A stretch of DNA of 6,358 nt from an uncultured Nitrospinaceae bacterium (GCA_905182935.1 CAJJDL010000131.1:1-6358); one strand, 5' to 3'. Shown: positions 1 through 6,314, counted from the stretch's first letter. Made by a program: numbers and translations. Notes: generated by a model from the letters alone, not told the origin.

Positions 1-29
1 TGCGCGTCTACCAATTCCGCCACTTCGGC
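1..29 (-). tRNA. tRNA-Leu, partial (5' end only)
   Basis: Read on the minus strand, these bases give the 5' end of a class II tRNA. A 7-nt acceptor strand GCCGAAG is followed by T-G and then a D-arm GCGG...GGTAGACGC. The GCCGAAGTGGCGGAA...GGTAGACGCG opening is highly characteristic of bacterial leucine tRNAs, which have a long variable arm. The anticodon, variable arm and 3' end lie beyond the left edge, so the isoacceptor cannot be named. It is on the same strand as ribF and the flippase-like gene, about 146 bp downstream of the latter, and probably has its own promoter, although none is clear in the gap. Confidence 0.85.
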
Positions 30-175
30 ATCATATATTCAATTAGTTACTGAGCTACCTAATATCTTCCATCACTTTCCTTAACGCTTTTAACCAATTT
101 TTTCACCATTTTCGGATGATAACTTTAACACACAAATACACTATTCAAATATAACCTTATAAGGCAATTAGGTCC

Positions 176-1225
176 CTATAGAAGTTTTCCTTCTGTAGTA
201 TCATTCTCTGTACTCGCTCTGGTTATGGTTTTTAATGATATTTGATCGTGAAAAATAAAGTAAAGGCCTCCAATAATTACCAGTCCAGAGCCTATAGCCC
301 ACCCAACCATTCCTAAGCTTACTGACTTAATTTCCGATTCACCCATAATCTCATGCAATGCAATGAGGACCCCAGCATTATATGAACCTAGAAAACCAGG
401 TGTTGGGACAACAGTAATTAAAATTGATACCATTACGGCAAGAATAAGGAGAGAAGTAATTGTCTTATTCTCTAAACCAAAAGCAAAGTAGAGTGGATAT
501 ACATATAAAATATTCCCGATCCAAATAAGCATTGAATAAATGCTGACTTTAACTAGCGTTCCAAAATTTTTAACAACATCGCAACCGACAGAAAATTCTT
601 CAATGAGGTTAATTATTCTATGACTCCATTTTTTGTTCATGAAACTAGTAAACCAGTTAACTAGTTCCATTAAATTCTTTTTACGTTTTATCAGTACATA
701 AATAAAAACTAATAAAAAAATGACACAAAATAAGCCAATCTCTCCAAATGTAATTGCCATTTTCTGAATAGACAATCCTGAAAATTTTATATCCGAAGAA
801 AATATATCCGCCTGAAACCAAAAAACCCATATAAAAATTAGCAGCAGCATGATCATATCGAATAATCGTTCCATGACGATAGAGGCAAATGCTGTCGAAA
901 AAGTGATGGGGTATTTTTTTGAAAGAAGGTATGGGCGCAGTATTTCAGCAGCACGCGCTGGAAGAAAGTTTCCCATGAATCCAACCATCATCGGCGAAAA
1001 CAATCCACTGACATTCACCTTCAATGAAGACTGCAAAAGAGCCTGCCAACGATAAGCACGAAAGACATAACTTAAAATAATTATCACTACACTCGGAAGG
1101 ATATAAATATAATCCATCTCTTTAAAAGAAGAAATTACTTCCTCAAAAGCTACATTTCGCAATGAATAGTAGAGTGCTATCGAGGCTATTACCAATCCTA
1201 AAATAAATTGCTGGTATTTTTTCAA
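176..1225 (-). CDS. Flippase-like UPF0104 / LPG-synthase-TM family integral membrane protein
   Basis: A 349-residue polytopic inner-membrane protein of the YbhN/AglD/MprF-flippase type (UPF0104). Hydrophobic segments lie near residues 7-23, 40-55, 120-137, 160-180, 228-247, 255-274 and 303-325. Two family signatures are visible. One is the GNFLPARAAEILRPYLL block (residues 85-101), corresponding to the common P-A-R-x-x-E-x-x-R motif. The other is PTPGFLGSYNAG (274-285), the P-x-P-G-x-x-G loop. The soluble C-terminal synthetase domain of full-length MprF is absent, so this is a stand-alone membrane module. Family members are proposed to move lipids or lipid-linked precursors across the membrane, but the substrate cannot be read from sequence. 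The start is TTG, overlapping the ribF stop as TTGA, with GGAG 5 nt upstream. This implies translational coupling to ribF. The link to flavin metabolism is probably only positional. Confidence 0.85.
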   Translation of the reverse strand: MKKYQQFILGLVIASIALYYSLRNVAFEEVISSFKEMDYIYILPSVVIIILSYVFRAYRWQALLQSSLKVNVSGLFSPMMVGFMGNFLPARAAEILRPYLLSKKYPITFSTAFASIVMERLFDMIMLLLIFIWVFWFQADIFSSDIKFSGLSIQKMAITFGEIGLFCVIFLLVFIYVLIKRKKNLMELVNWFTSFMNKKWSHRIINLIEEFSVGCDVVKNFGTLVKVSIYSMLIWIGNILYVYPLYFAFGLENKTITSLLILAVMVSILITVVPTPGFLGSYNAGVLIALHEIMGESEIKSVSLGMVGWAIGSGLVIIGGLYFIFHDQISLKTITRASTENDTTEGKLL

Positions 1226-2151
1226 GGTAGCTCCGCTAGAATTATTTTTGCAGCTTCAATATCTTTTTTAATCTGTTCGACTAATCGATCTGCCGTTTTA
1301 AATTTTATTTCACTTCTTATACGACGAATAAAAAAAACTTCTATCTCTTGTCCGTATATTTTTTCTTCAAAATTAAATATATGTGCCTCTAGGCTCAAAG
1401 TATCACGTTTAAATGTAGGGTTGAATCCAATATTTACCACTCCATTATATTTTTGGCCTTCATGCTTAATCAAAACAGCATACACTCCTGTCCCAGGTAT
1501 TTTTACCCGACTAGTATCTAAGTTTGCTGTCGGGAAACCAATAGCTTGTCCTGTCTTATAGCCCTCTATAACAGGACCTGGAATAGAATAATGACGGCCT
1601 AAAAATTCACCTGCTGTTTCTACTTTTCCATCTTCAATAAGCTCCCGAACATAAGAACTACTTACTAGGTGTCCGTTTAGTTTTACTGGCTCTATAGTAT
1701 GTGTTTGAAACCCATACTCTTCACCCATTTGCTTTAGATAACGAACCGTTCCTTCTCTTCCCCTTCCGAAAGCATAGTCGAACCCAACTACAACCTCCTT
1801 TACACCAATACGCTTAATTAAAATTTCATGAGCGAAGTCTCTTGGGTGTTGATCCGAAAATTGACGGGTGAAATCGGCGCAGATCACTATTTCAATTCCG
1901 CACTCCTCAAGCAACTCCATTTTTTTTCTAAATGTTGTTAGTAAGGGTGGTACTCTATCTGGAGCAAGGATCTTGAGTGGATGCGGCTCAAAAGTAAATG
2001 CAACGGCGGTCCCGCCATTTAGCTTCGCTAATTCAGCCGTTTTTCTAAAAAGAATTTGATGCCCCATATGCACACCATCAAAATTACCTATGGCTACAAT
2101 TGGATAAGGAATCAATTCTGTAATATTTTTCGTGCCGCGAATTATATTCAT
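1222..2151 (-). CDS. ribF: Bifunctional riboflavin kinase / FAD synthetase RibF
   Basis: RibF phosphorylates riboflavin to FMN and adenylylates FMN to FAD in the cytosol. At 309 residues it is the usual full bifunctional length. The N-terminal nucleotidyltransferase domain (about 15-160) shows GNFDGVHMGH (22-31), the HIGH-type ATP-binding motif, then FEPHPLKIL (54-62) and GFDYAFGRGREG (123-134). SSSYVRE (164-170) is the S-S-x-x-R signature. The C-terminal kinase domain (about 185-305) has IGFPTANL (204-211) with the Mg-ATP-binding P-T-A-N, then GVVNIGFNPTF (237-247) and LEAHIF (254-259), where the catalytic Glu is expected. All key motifs are intact. It begins at ATG with only a weak upstream purine tract, divergent from the tat gene, and its TGA overlaps the next start. 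No FMN riboswitch is possible in the short 5' leader seen here. Confidence 0.97.
   Translation of the reverse strand: MNIIRGTKNITELIPYPIVAIGNFDGVHMGHQILFRKTAELAKLNGGTAVAFTFEPHPLKILAPDRVPPLLTTFRKKMELLEECGIEIVICADFTRQFSDQHPRDFAHEILIKRIGVKEVVVGFDYAFGRGREGTVRYLKQMGEEYGFQTHTIEPVKLNGHLVSSSYVRELIEDGKVETAGEFLGRHYSIPGPVIEGYKTGQAIGFPTANLDTSRVKIPGTGVYAVLIKHEGQKYNGVVNIGFNPTFKRDTLSLEAHIFNFEEKIYGQEIEVFFIRRIRSEIKFKTADRLVEQIKKDIEAAKIILAELP
1231..1234 (-). promoter_or_regulatory. Ribosome binding site for the flippase-like gene (supports TTG start)
   Basis: On the minus strand GGAG lies inside the 3' end of ribF, 5 nt before the TTG codon at 1225-1223. The rare TTG start is otherwise supported only by the reading frame. 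This Shine-Dalgarno core together with the 4-nt TTGA overlap makes it convincing. Confidence 0.6.
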
Positions 2152-2182
2152 TCTTAAAACATAACCTAAAAAATTTTGTTAA

Positions 2183-2188
2183 AATATA
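2183..2188 (-). promoter_or_regulatory. Possible -10 element for ribF
   Basis: On the minus strand TATATT matches the sigma-70 -10 consensus at 5 of 6 positions. It lies about 32 nt before the ribF ATG, which would give a leader of about 25 nt. No good -35 hexamer is found 16-18 nt upstream, and the spacer is very AT-rich, so a chance match is quite possible. Confidence 0.3.
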
Positions 2189-2219
2189 TCTTAATCCTTA
2201 AGTTTAGTAGTAGTGGAAA

Positions 2220-2247
2220 TTGAAATAATAGTCTGATAGGATATCAA
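2220..2247 (+). promoter_or_regulatory. Candidate sigma-70 promoter for the tat gene
   Basis: TTGAAA at 2220-2225 matches the -35 consensus at 5 of 6 positions. It is followed after 16 nt by TATCAA at 2242-2247, a 4-of-6 match to the -10. A start near 2254 would leave a leader of about 30 nt containing the strong GGAGG ribosome binding site. Position and orientation fit the divergent ribF/tat arrangement, but the -10 is mediocre. Confidence 0.35.
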
Positions 2248-2273
2248 TATTCCCACAGATAAGTTAATTATTT

Positions 2274-2278
2274 GGAGG
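2274..2278 (+). promoter_or_regulatory. Strong Shine-Dalgarno site for the tat gene
   Basis: GGAGG lies 6 nt upstream of the ATG at 2285, which is ideal spacing. It is the best ribosome binding site in the window, fixes the start codon, and fits the high copy number usually needed of TatA-type subunits. Confidence 0.8.
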
Positions 2279-2284
2279 CACCCA

Positions 2285-2584
2285 ATGTTTGATATCGGAT
2301 TTTTTGAGTTACTAGTTATTATGGGCATTGCGGTAGTAGTTATTGGACCACAAAATCTTCCTCGTTTAGCTAAGTCCATCGGCAAAGGTTGGGGTGAGTT
2401 CCAAACTACCTTCAATGATCTTAAAAAAGATGTAATGGATGAAGCCGAAGGCTTAAGACAAGCAACTGATATTGACAAGTTGGAGCAGGATATTGGAGCT
2501 GCAACCAAAGTTGACGTCGACGTCAATCTAAGCATGAATGATATCAACTATGATGCCAAACCATCCGATCAGAAAAACCTTTAA
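2285..2584 (+). CDS. Twin-arginine translocase subunit, TatA/TatB family (TatB-like N-terminus)
   Basis: A 99-residue single-span membrane protein of the Sec-independent twin-arginine export system, which moves folded proteins across the inner membrane. The order is classic. A short periplasmic N-terminus with conserved Glu8 (MFDIGFFEL) comes first, then a transmembrane helix at about 7-20, the Gly21-Pro22 hinge with LP at 25-26, an amphipathic helix at about 27-50 (LAKSIGKGWGEFQTTF), and an acidic polar tail. The MFDIGF start and the I-G-P-Q-N-L-P hinge resemble TatB. The SIGKGWGEF amphipathic helix and short tail resemble TatA. In many lineages outside the Gammaproteobacteria one such protein may serve both roles, so I leave the symbol open. 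No tatC is in the window, so this is an orphan tat gene. It starts a plus-strand unit whose second gene follows after 40 bp. Confidence 0.92.
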   Translation: MFDIGFFELLVIMGIAVVVIGPQNLPRLAKSIGKGWGEFQTTFNDLKKDVMDEAEGLRQATDIDKLEQDIGAATKVDVDVNLSMNDINYDAKPSDQKNL

Positions 2585-2624
2585 AATTTTCCTTTAAGAC
2601 CTCTTCTTTCGGTCTACACGCTTA

Positions 2625-3005
2625 GTGATAAGCTCCATCTCTTTTCACCCATTCATATCAAGTTTCCCGACAGCATTATTATTTGCAGGTCTTTTACTTT
2701 TATTTCTAAATTATAAAAAAGGGGCCAATAATAATGGTGCCGCCTCCTTTAATCTAAGCATAGGTTTTATTTTAGCGCTGATGGCTGATTTTTCAGGCAT
2801 GATCTCCGTTGATATAAACTCCTGGAACACAGAAACTATCCTGGGCCACCAAGGTTACTCCTTTCTTGTTACGATACTATTTGGATTTGCTGTCGGTTGG
2901 TCCTACACTCAGCCCTTCTCAAAGACAGCTCTGTTTATATACATACTTTGTGTAATAGCTATGATAGCAAGTGTATTTTCTGGATACGAATTGGTTTTTT
3001 CATAA
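2625..3005 (+). CDS. Small four-helix membrane protein, DUF2231-like
   Basis: A 126-residue protein with four predicted membrane helices (about 12-29, 43-60, 76-93 and 100-118). The N-terminal SFHPFISSFPTALLFAGLLL (6-25) matches the DUF2231 opening, where a His-Pro pair is followed by F-P at the head of helix 1. LGHQGYSFL (73-81) supplies the conserved His before helix 3. The C-terminal SGYELVFS (119-126) looks like a shortened form of the family's G-G-x-L-V tail. The function of DUF2231 proteins is not established; conserved membrane His residues have suggested metal or heme binding, which is only inference. The GTG at 2625 is the only plausible start, because a stop lies in frame at 2595 with no ATG, GTG or TTG between. 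No clear Shine-Dalgarno is seen. The gene follows the tat gene by 40 bp on the same strand and converges on a second DUF2231 gene. Confidence 0.75.
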   Translation: MISSISFHPFISSFPTALLFAGLLLLFLNYKKGANNNGAASFNLSIGFILALMADFSGMISVDINSWNTETILGHQGYSFLVTILFGFAVGWSYTQPFSKTALFIYILCVIAMIASVFSGYELVFS

Positions 3006-3025
3006 AATTTTCGAATTATTTTTTT
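3006..3025 (+). terminator. Weak terminator-like element between convergent genes
   Basis: Just past the stop of the plus-strand membrane gene, AATT at 3006-3009 and AATT at 3014-3017 can pair around a TTCG tetraloop, followed by a run of seven T at 3019-3025. The tetraloop and T-run suggest an intrinsic terminator, but a four-pair, all-A/T stem is very weak. The spacer between the two convergent stops is only 25 bp, so any terminator must lie here or inside the opposing gene. Confidence 0.25.
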
Positions 3026-3030
3026 AATTA

Positions 3031-3447
3031 TTATCCCGCAGGAAGATTAAATCTGTGGACGAGTTCTCCACCATAGAACCCTGCATTTAATACAGTGAAT
3101 AGACCTACCAATAAAAGGCAATGGTAAAGGACTTTACCCCAGATGGTATCCTTAAATCTAGATAAGAAAATCACTCCAAAGAATATTAGTATTGTAGATA
3201 GCGTAAAAAGTATATGGTTAGTCACAAACAGACTAAATTCATCCTTTAATTTTATGCTTCTTAAACCAAGAAACCCAACCACTGCTACTGGCAGCGAGGA
3301 CCAGAATCCGAACTGCACGTTAAATGCTCCCGCCTGAGCTACAATCTTTTCCCCTCGGAAACTCCCATACAGTTCAAATATAGCCCCACTCACAAATAAA
3401 CCAACTGGAAAGTGAACTATCAAGGGATGCAGTTTGGCAAAAAACAT
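3031..3447 (-). CDS. DUF2231 family membrane protein
   Basis: A 138-residue protein with four hydrophobic helices (about 10-27, 46-62, 76-95 and 106-124) and the canonical DUF2231 layout. It has KLHPLIVHFPVGLF (5-18) with His7-Pro8 and His12-x-Pro14, NHILFTLST (77-85) with His78 before helix 3, and GFYGGELVHRFNLPAG (123-138) with the G-G-E-L-V tail and His131. Members occur in many bacteria, sometimes fused to or beside cytochrome c domains. Heme or metal binding by the conserved His residues is a reasonable guess, not a known function. The ATG directly follows the TAA of the upstream methyltransferase gene with no base between, so it is the last gene of that operon and probably relies on coupled translation; only a weak GGGG lies 8 nt upstream. 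It faces the DUF2231-like gene on the other strand. Confidence 0.85.
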   Translation of the reverse strand: MFFAKLHPLIVHFPVGLFVSGAIFELYGSFRGEKIVAQAGAFNVQFGFWSSLPVAVVGFLGLRSIKLKDEFSLFVTNHILFTLSTILIFFGVIFLSRFKDTIWGKVLYHCLLLVGLFTVLNAGFYGGELVHRFNLPAG

Positions 3448-4239
3448 TTATTGGGCCCCGTTTTTGGTATTTCGATTGCGAACCAATTCCGAAAGAATTA
3501 CTCCTGCTGCTACAGAAACATTGAGCGATTGAATCTTTCCCACGCCAGGCACCCGTACCACTTGATCACATCGTTTTTTTACATTTAAGGAGAGGCCGTC
3601 CTGTTCGTTTCCAAATACAACTACACATGGAAATCGTATTTCAATATCATAAATCGATTGTTTAGCATTTAGGTCAGCACCTATAACATAAATTTTTTTC
3701 GACATAAAATCTCGCAAAGCAGAGGCCAGGTCTGTACATTTATATATAGGAGTTATTTCCATTGCACCTTCTGCAGTTCTCGCCGCAGATGAAGTAAGCC
3801 TAGCTTGTCCTTCTTGATCAGAAATCACCATCCCCTCTACGCCAAAAAATGCACAAGTTCTTAATATGGCCCCTAGATTATGTGTATTCCCGATACAATC
3901 GAGTGCAACACCAATGCCCTTACTCCCCAACCCACTCTTAATAAAAGGATGAACAGAAGATGGACTAACTGGACGAACCACCATAACGACACCTTCGTGG
4001 TGGGTAGCAGATGCTACTTTATTTAAAGATTCTAAGTCCAACTCCCTGTATGGTAGTTTTTTAGCAGCACACCATTTTTTAACAGACCCTAATGCGGAAG
4101 AGCGCTTCTTAGAATAAAATAAGCGGCAAAGATCATCTGGGCGAGTCTTAAAAAACTGCATACAAGTATTCCAACCATATAATGTAAACTCTGAATCTTT
4201 TAAACGTTTAGACTCTAACGGGGCAGGCTGATTAGTCAT
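3448..4239 (-). CDS. RNA 2'-O-ribose methyltransferase, SpoU/TrmH (SPOUT) family
   Basis: A 263-residue SAM-dependent methyltransferase expected to methylate a ribose 2'-OH in tRNA or rRNA. The N-terminal substrate-binding domain (about 15-92) opens with FTLYGWNTCMQFF (18-30) and ends with ATHHEGVVMVV (78-88), the linker typical of RlmB/TrmH-type proteins. The knotted SPOUT domain (about 108-255) has all three motifs. These are motif 1, GNTHNLGAILRTCAFFG (117-133) with Asn121 and catalytic Arg127; motif 2, VVVFGNEQDGLS (206-217) with Glu212; and motif 3, VPGVGKIQSLNVSVAAGVILSEL (230-252) with Ser-Leu-Asn at 238-240. SAARTAEGAME (151-161) is the usual loop. It may correspond to RlmB (23S Gm2251) or to a YfiF-like enzyme; the target cannot be told from sequence. 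It follows the Dus gene by 36 bp and abuts the DUF2231 gene. No Shine-Dalgarno is seen. Confidence 0.93.
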   Translation of the reverse strand: MTNQPAPLESKRLKDSEFTLYGWNTCMQFFKTRPDDLCRLFYSKKRSSALGSVKKWCAAKKLPYRELDLESLNKVASATHHEGVVMVVRPVSPSSVHPFIKSGLGSKGIGVALDCIGNTHNLGAILRTCAFFGVEGMVISDQEGQARLTSSAARTAEGAMEITPIYKCTDLASALRDFMSKKIYVIGADLNAKQSIYDIEIRFPCVVVFGNEQDGLSLNVKKRCDQVVRVPGVGKIQSLNVSVAAGVILSELVRNRNTKNGAQ

Positions 4240-4275
4240 TTTATTAGCAAATAAATTAATACAAATATTATAGAA

Positions 4276-5334
4276 TTACCCATGACCACTGGCCATAAAG
4301 ATTTCGGAAGATTCAAATTTAGGTTTTGGTAAGTGAGAAACCCTCTCAAAAAAAATATGCGCATTTTGAACAAGCTCATTAATTGTAAGTAAGTGATACA
4401 TAGAACTCCTAAACCCTGCCGCACCTGGGTAACCATAAACTAACCATGAAGCAAATTTTCTTAGAAAAATTATTGTATTACGTAAATCATATTTAGTTCT
4501 TAATAACTCAAGGTAGCGATCAAGAAGTTTGCATGGTGATTCAAATTCATTTGTGTCAAGGCCTATACACTCTTTAAATATCCATGGATTCCTGAGGGCC
4601 CCTCGACCAATCATAACAGCATCAACTCCTGAATCACTTAGTAGTCTTTGAGCTTCTCCCACCGTTCGTATATCACCATTTCCAATAATCGGAAGTTTAG
4701 CCCTTTGTTTGACTTCGGTAATCAAGCCCCAATCCGCACGACCTTCGTACCCCTGTGCACGTGTGCGTCCATGTATTGCCACCCATTCACAGCCAGCATT
4801 GTAAGCCGCTGTGACACACTCATGAATTGTCAGCTCATCGTGACTCCATCCAGTCCGCATTTTAACGGTAAGAGGAAGGTCTATCCCACGTTTAATTTTT
4901 GTTAAGAACATTTCTAGATACGCCGGGTCACGCATTAATGCGGCACCACAACCTTTCTTTACTACCTTCTTGACGGGACAACCTAGGTTTATATCAACGA
5001 ACGCCGCTCCGGTCTCCTTTACATAGTGAGCCGCATTTATTATATCTTCTTCCATTTCGCCAAAGAGCTGAATACCCACCAAAGATTTAGGCTTCGAATG
5101 AACCTCTATCATTTTATGAGTTTTCTCTGAATTATAAAGGAGACCTTTAGCAGAAACCAATTCGGAGACCAGGACCCCTGCTCCCATTTCATCCATTAAC
5201 TGGCGGAAACAAACATCTGTAATTCCAGCCATGGGCGCAAGCCAAAAAGGGTTGCGTGCACCATCTATCAAGTTGCCGCCCAAAGACTCAGCAGGAAGAA
5301 CACTTTGATTATTATACAAATTTGGACGGTTCAT
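4276..5334 (-). CDS. dusB: tRNA-dihydrouridine synthase, DusB/NifR3 type
   Basis: An FMN enzyme that reduces specific tRNA D-loop uridines to dihydrouridine with NADPH. It has 352 residues. The TIM-barrel domain (about 29-260) shows FMN-contact APMAGITD (33-40), Gln89, NLGCP (116-120) with catalytic Cys119, VKKGCGAALMRDP (125-137), Lys158 in VKMRTGW, HGRTRAQGYEGRADW (188-202), IGNGDI (217-222) and MIGRGALRNPWIF (241-253). A helical tRNA-binding domain follows, including RKFASWLVYGYPGAAGFR (292-309). These motifs fit DusB better than DusA, whose H-A-R-K motif is not seen. About 28 residues precede the barrel, slightly more than usual, and the ATG is fixed by its ATGA overlap with the upstream pseudouridine synthase stop and a GAGAGG tract just before it. 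FMN for this enzyme comes ultimately from RibF, encoded 2 kb away but not in the same transcript. Confidence 0.95.
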   Translation of the reverse strand: MNRPNLYNNQSVLPAESLGGNLIDGARNPFWLAPMAGITDVCFRQLMDEMGAGVLVSELVSAKGLLYNSEKTHKMIEVHSKPKSLVGIQLFGEMEEDIINAAHYVKETGAAFVDINLGCPVKKVVKKGCGAALMRDPAYLEMFLTKIKRGIDLPLTVKMRTGWSHDELTIHECVTAAYNAGCEWVAIHGRTRAQGYEGRADWGLITEVKQRAKLPIIGNGDIRTVGEAQRLLSDSGVDAVMIGRGALRNPWIFKECIGLDTNEFESPCKLLDRYLELLRTKYDLRNTIIFLRKFASWLVYGYPGAAGFRSSMYHLLTINELVQNAHIFFERVSHLPKPKFESSEIFMASGHG

Positions 5335-6236
5335 TTCCTCTCTGCAACTTTATCAAAATAAGGTTGAAAGTGAGGCGGGCAAGTTGCGGTTAATTCTATT
5401 TTCTTATCAAAGCATTGAAAGTCCATACGCCTATGATGTAAATTAAATTCCTGATCAGAAACCTTTCCATGACCGTAAACAGCATCATTGTAAATAGGAA
5501 GCCCAATACTAGCTAGATGAACTCTTATCTGGTTTGTACGCCCCGACCGTGGAACCACTCGAAGTAAAGAGCGACCATTGATTGATGTTAACCATTCAAC
5601 ATCGGTCCGTGCTGATTGAGAACCAGGAATCTCTTCACCTGTAACCCGTTTTGATGCTTTAAGTTTTCCAATTGATTTATCGATTATAAATTGCTTCGAC
5701 TGCGGAACACCTACCACTAATGCAAAATATTCCTTATCAACCCTATTCTGTTTAAATTCTTGCATGAGAAAAGCCGCGGCTTTTTGTGTCCGAGCAAATA
5801 CAATGACTCCCGTTGTGATTACATCAAGCCTTTGAATCGGCCGTGGTACTTCAGCGGGGTATACTTGCTTTAAAATTTCGGTCATTGAATTTTTAAAATA
5901 TCGACCGCAAGGATGTACTGGTATCGGAGCTCTTTTATTAAATGCACGGATATATTTATCCTCATAAATAACCTTTAAAGTTCTATCCGCAGCTGGCTCT
6001 ATTCTGAAACCCGCGTTTGTAACGGTGAGATCGCTTGCACTCAATTTCTGACCAATTAAGGCTACCTTACCATTGACCATTATTTTACCGGCACCAATCT
6101 GACATGACCATTCCTCTTCATCTTGATAAGAAAATCGCGTTGCAAAATATTTTTCGATAGAGAATCCATCGTATTGAGGAGGAACATGCGACCGGTATAT
6201 CTGCTCAGTTGGAGGAAGTGTATGTAATCGCGTCAT
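5331..6236 (-). CDS. RluA-family RNA pseudouridine synthase
   Basis: A 301-residue enzyme that isomerises uridine to pseudouridine in rRNA or tRNA. An N-terminal S4-like RNA-binding region (about 24-75, with QIGAGKIMVNGK at 46-57) precedes the catalytic domain (about 85-295). The catalytic motif RLDVITTG (136-143) carries Asp138. KEYFALVVG (168-176) and GRTNQIRVHLASIGLPIYNDAVYG (232-255) are the other RluA-family blocks. There are small departures from the usual forms: Gln135 where His commonly precedes RLD, Thr142 in place of Ser in T-S-G, and Asn235 in place of His in G-R-T-H-Q-I-R. PVHPCGRYFKNSM (106-118) resembles the H-P-x-G-R-Y/F block that I recall from eukaryotic-type RluA relatives rather than RluC/RluD. 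The RNA target is unknown. It appears to be first in the four-gene minus-strand operon. The ATG lacks a visible Shine-Dalgarno; the bases before it are nearly all A and T. Confidence 0.93.
   Translation of the reverse strand: MTRLHTLPPTEQIYRSHVPPQYDGFSIEKYFATRFSYQDEEEWSCQIGAGKIMVNGKVALIGQKLSASDLTVTNAGFRIEPAADRTLKVIYEDKYIRAFNKRAPIPVHPCGRYFKNSMTEILKQVYPAEVPRPIQRLDVITTGVIVFARTQKAAAFLMQEFKQNRVDKEYFALVVGVPQSKQFIIDKSIGKLKASKRVTGEEIPGSQSARTDVEWLTSINGRSLLRVVPRSGRTNQIRVHLASIGLPIYNDAVYGHGKVSDQEFNLHHRRMDFQCFDKKIELTATCPPHFQPYFDKVAERK
5337..5342 (-). promoter_or_regulatory. Shine-Dalgarno-like tract for the dus gene
   Basis: On the minus strand GAGAGG ends 2 nt before the dus ATG, within the last codons of the pseudouridine synthase gene. 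Spacing is tight, but together with the ATGA overlap it supports this start over any internal Met nearer the barrel. Confidence 0.45.
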
Positions 6237-6294
6237 TATAAAATAAAATGGGGAATCCGTAGGCTATTGAAGAAAGTGATGTATTTTCTCAATA

Positions 6295-6314
6295 TTAATT
6301 CCATTGTGGATTAA
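6295..6314. repeat. Imperfect inverted repeat upstream of the pseudouridine synthase gene
   Basis: TTAATTCCA and TGGATTAA flank a 3-nt TTG centre and pair over 8 positions with one bulged T. The element lies about 60-78 bp before the start of the minus-strand operon, in the 122 bp of otherwise featureless DNA at the right edge. It could be an operator or a remnant of a terminator for the next gene, but there is no T-run and the arms are AT-rich, so chance is a real alternative. Confidence 0.3.

Noticed and set aside
45..60. GGTAGCTCAGT on the minus strand, resembling the D-arm of a tRNA.
   Set aside because: The following bases do not continue as a D-loop and no acceptor, anticodon or T-arm can be built around it, so it is a chance match.
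59..109. A 16-codon minus-strand reading frame (MVKKLVKSVKESDGRY) between the flippase-like gene and the tRNA.
   Set aside because: It has no Shine-Dalgarno, is very short, and its lysine richness is expected from A-rich DNA. There is nothing else to support it as a gene.
155..164. Perfect palindrome CCTTATAAGG just past the stop of the flippase-like gene, considered as a terminator.
   Set aside because: It has no room for a loop of normal size without losing most of the stem, and no T-run follows on the minus strand.
849..1055. Plus-strand open frame of 68 codons inside the flippase-like gene.
   Set aside because: It is antisense to a well-supported membrane protein gene and has no recognisable domain or ribosome binding site. 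Other antisense or overlapping frames at 1208-1561, 1868-2059, 2191-2547, 3143-3337, 4236-4436 and 4648-4905 were dismissed for the same reason.
2596..2615. AGACC...GGTCT hairpin between the tat gene and the DUF2231-like gene, considered as a terminator.
   Set aside because: The stem has only five pairs with a nine-base loop and no T-run follows, so it is unlikely to stop transcription.
4267..4272. Perfect TATAAT on the minus strand before the SpoU methyltransferase gene, considered as an internal promoter.
   Set aside because: No -35-like hexamer or extended -10 TGn precedes it, and the 36-bp spacer is almost pure A/T, where such matches arise by chance.
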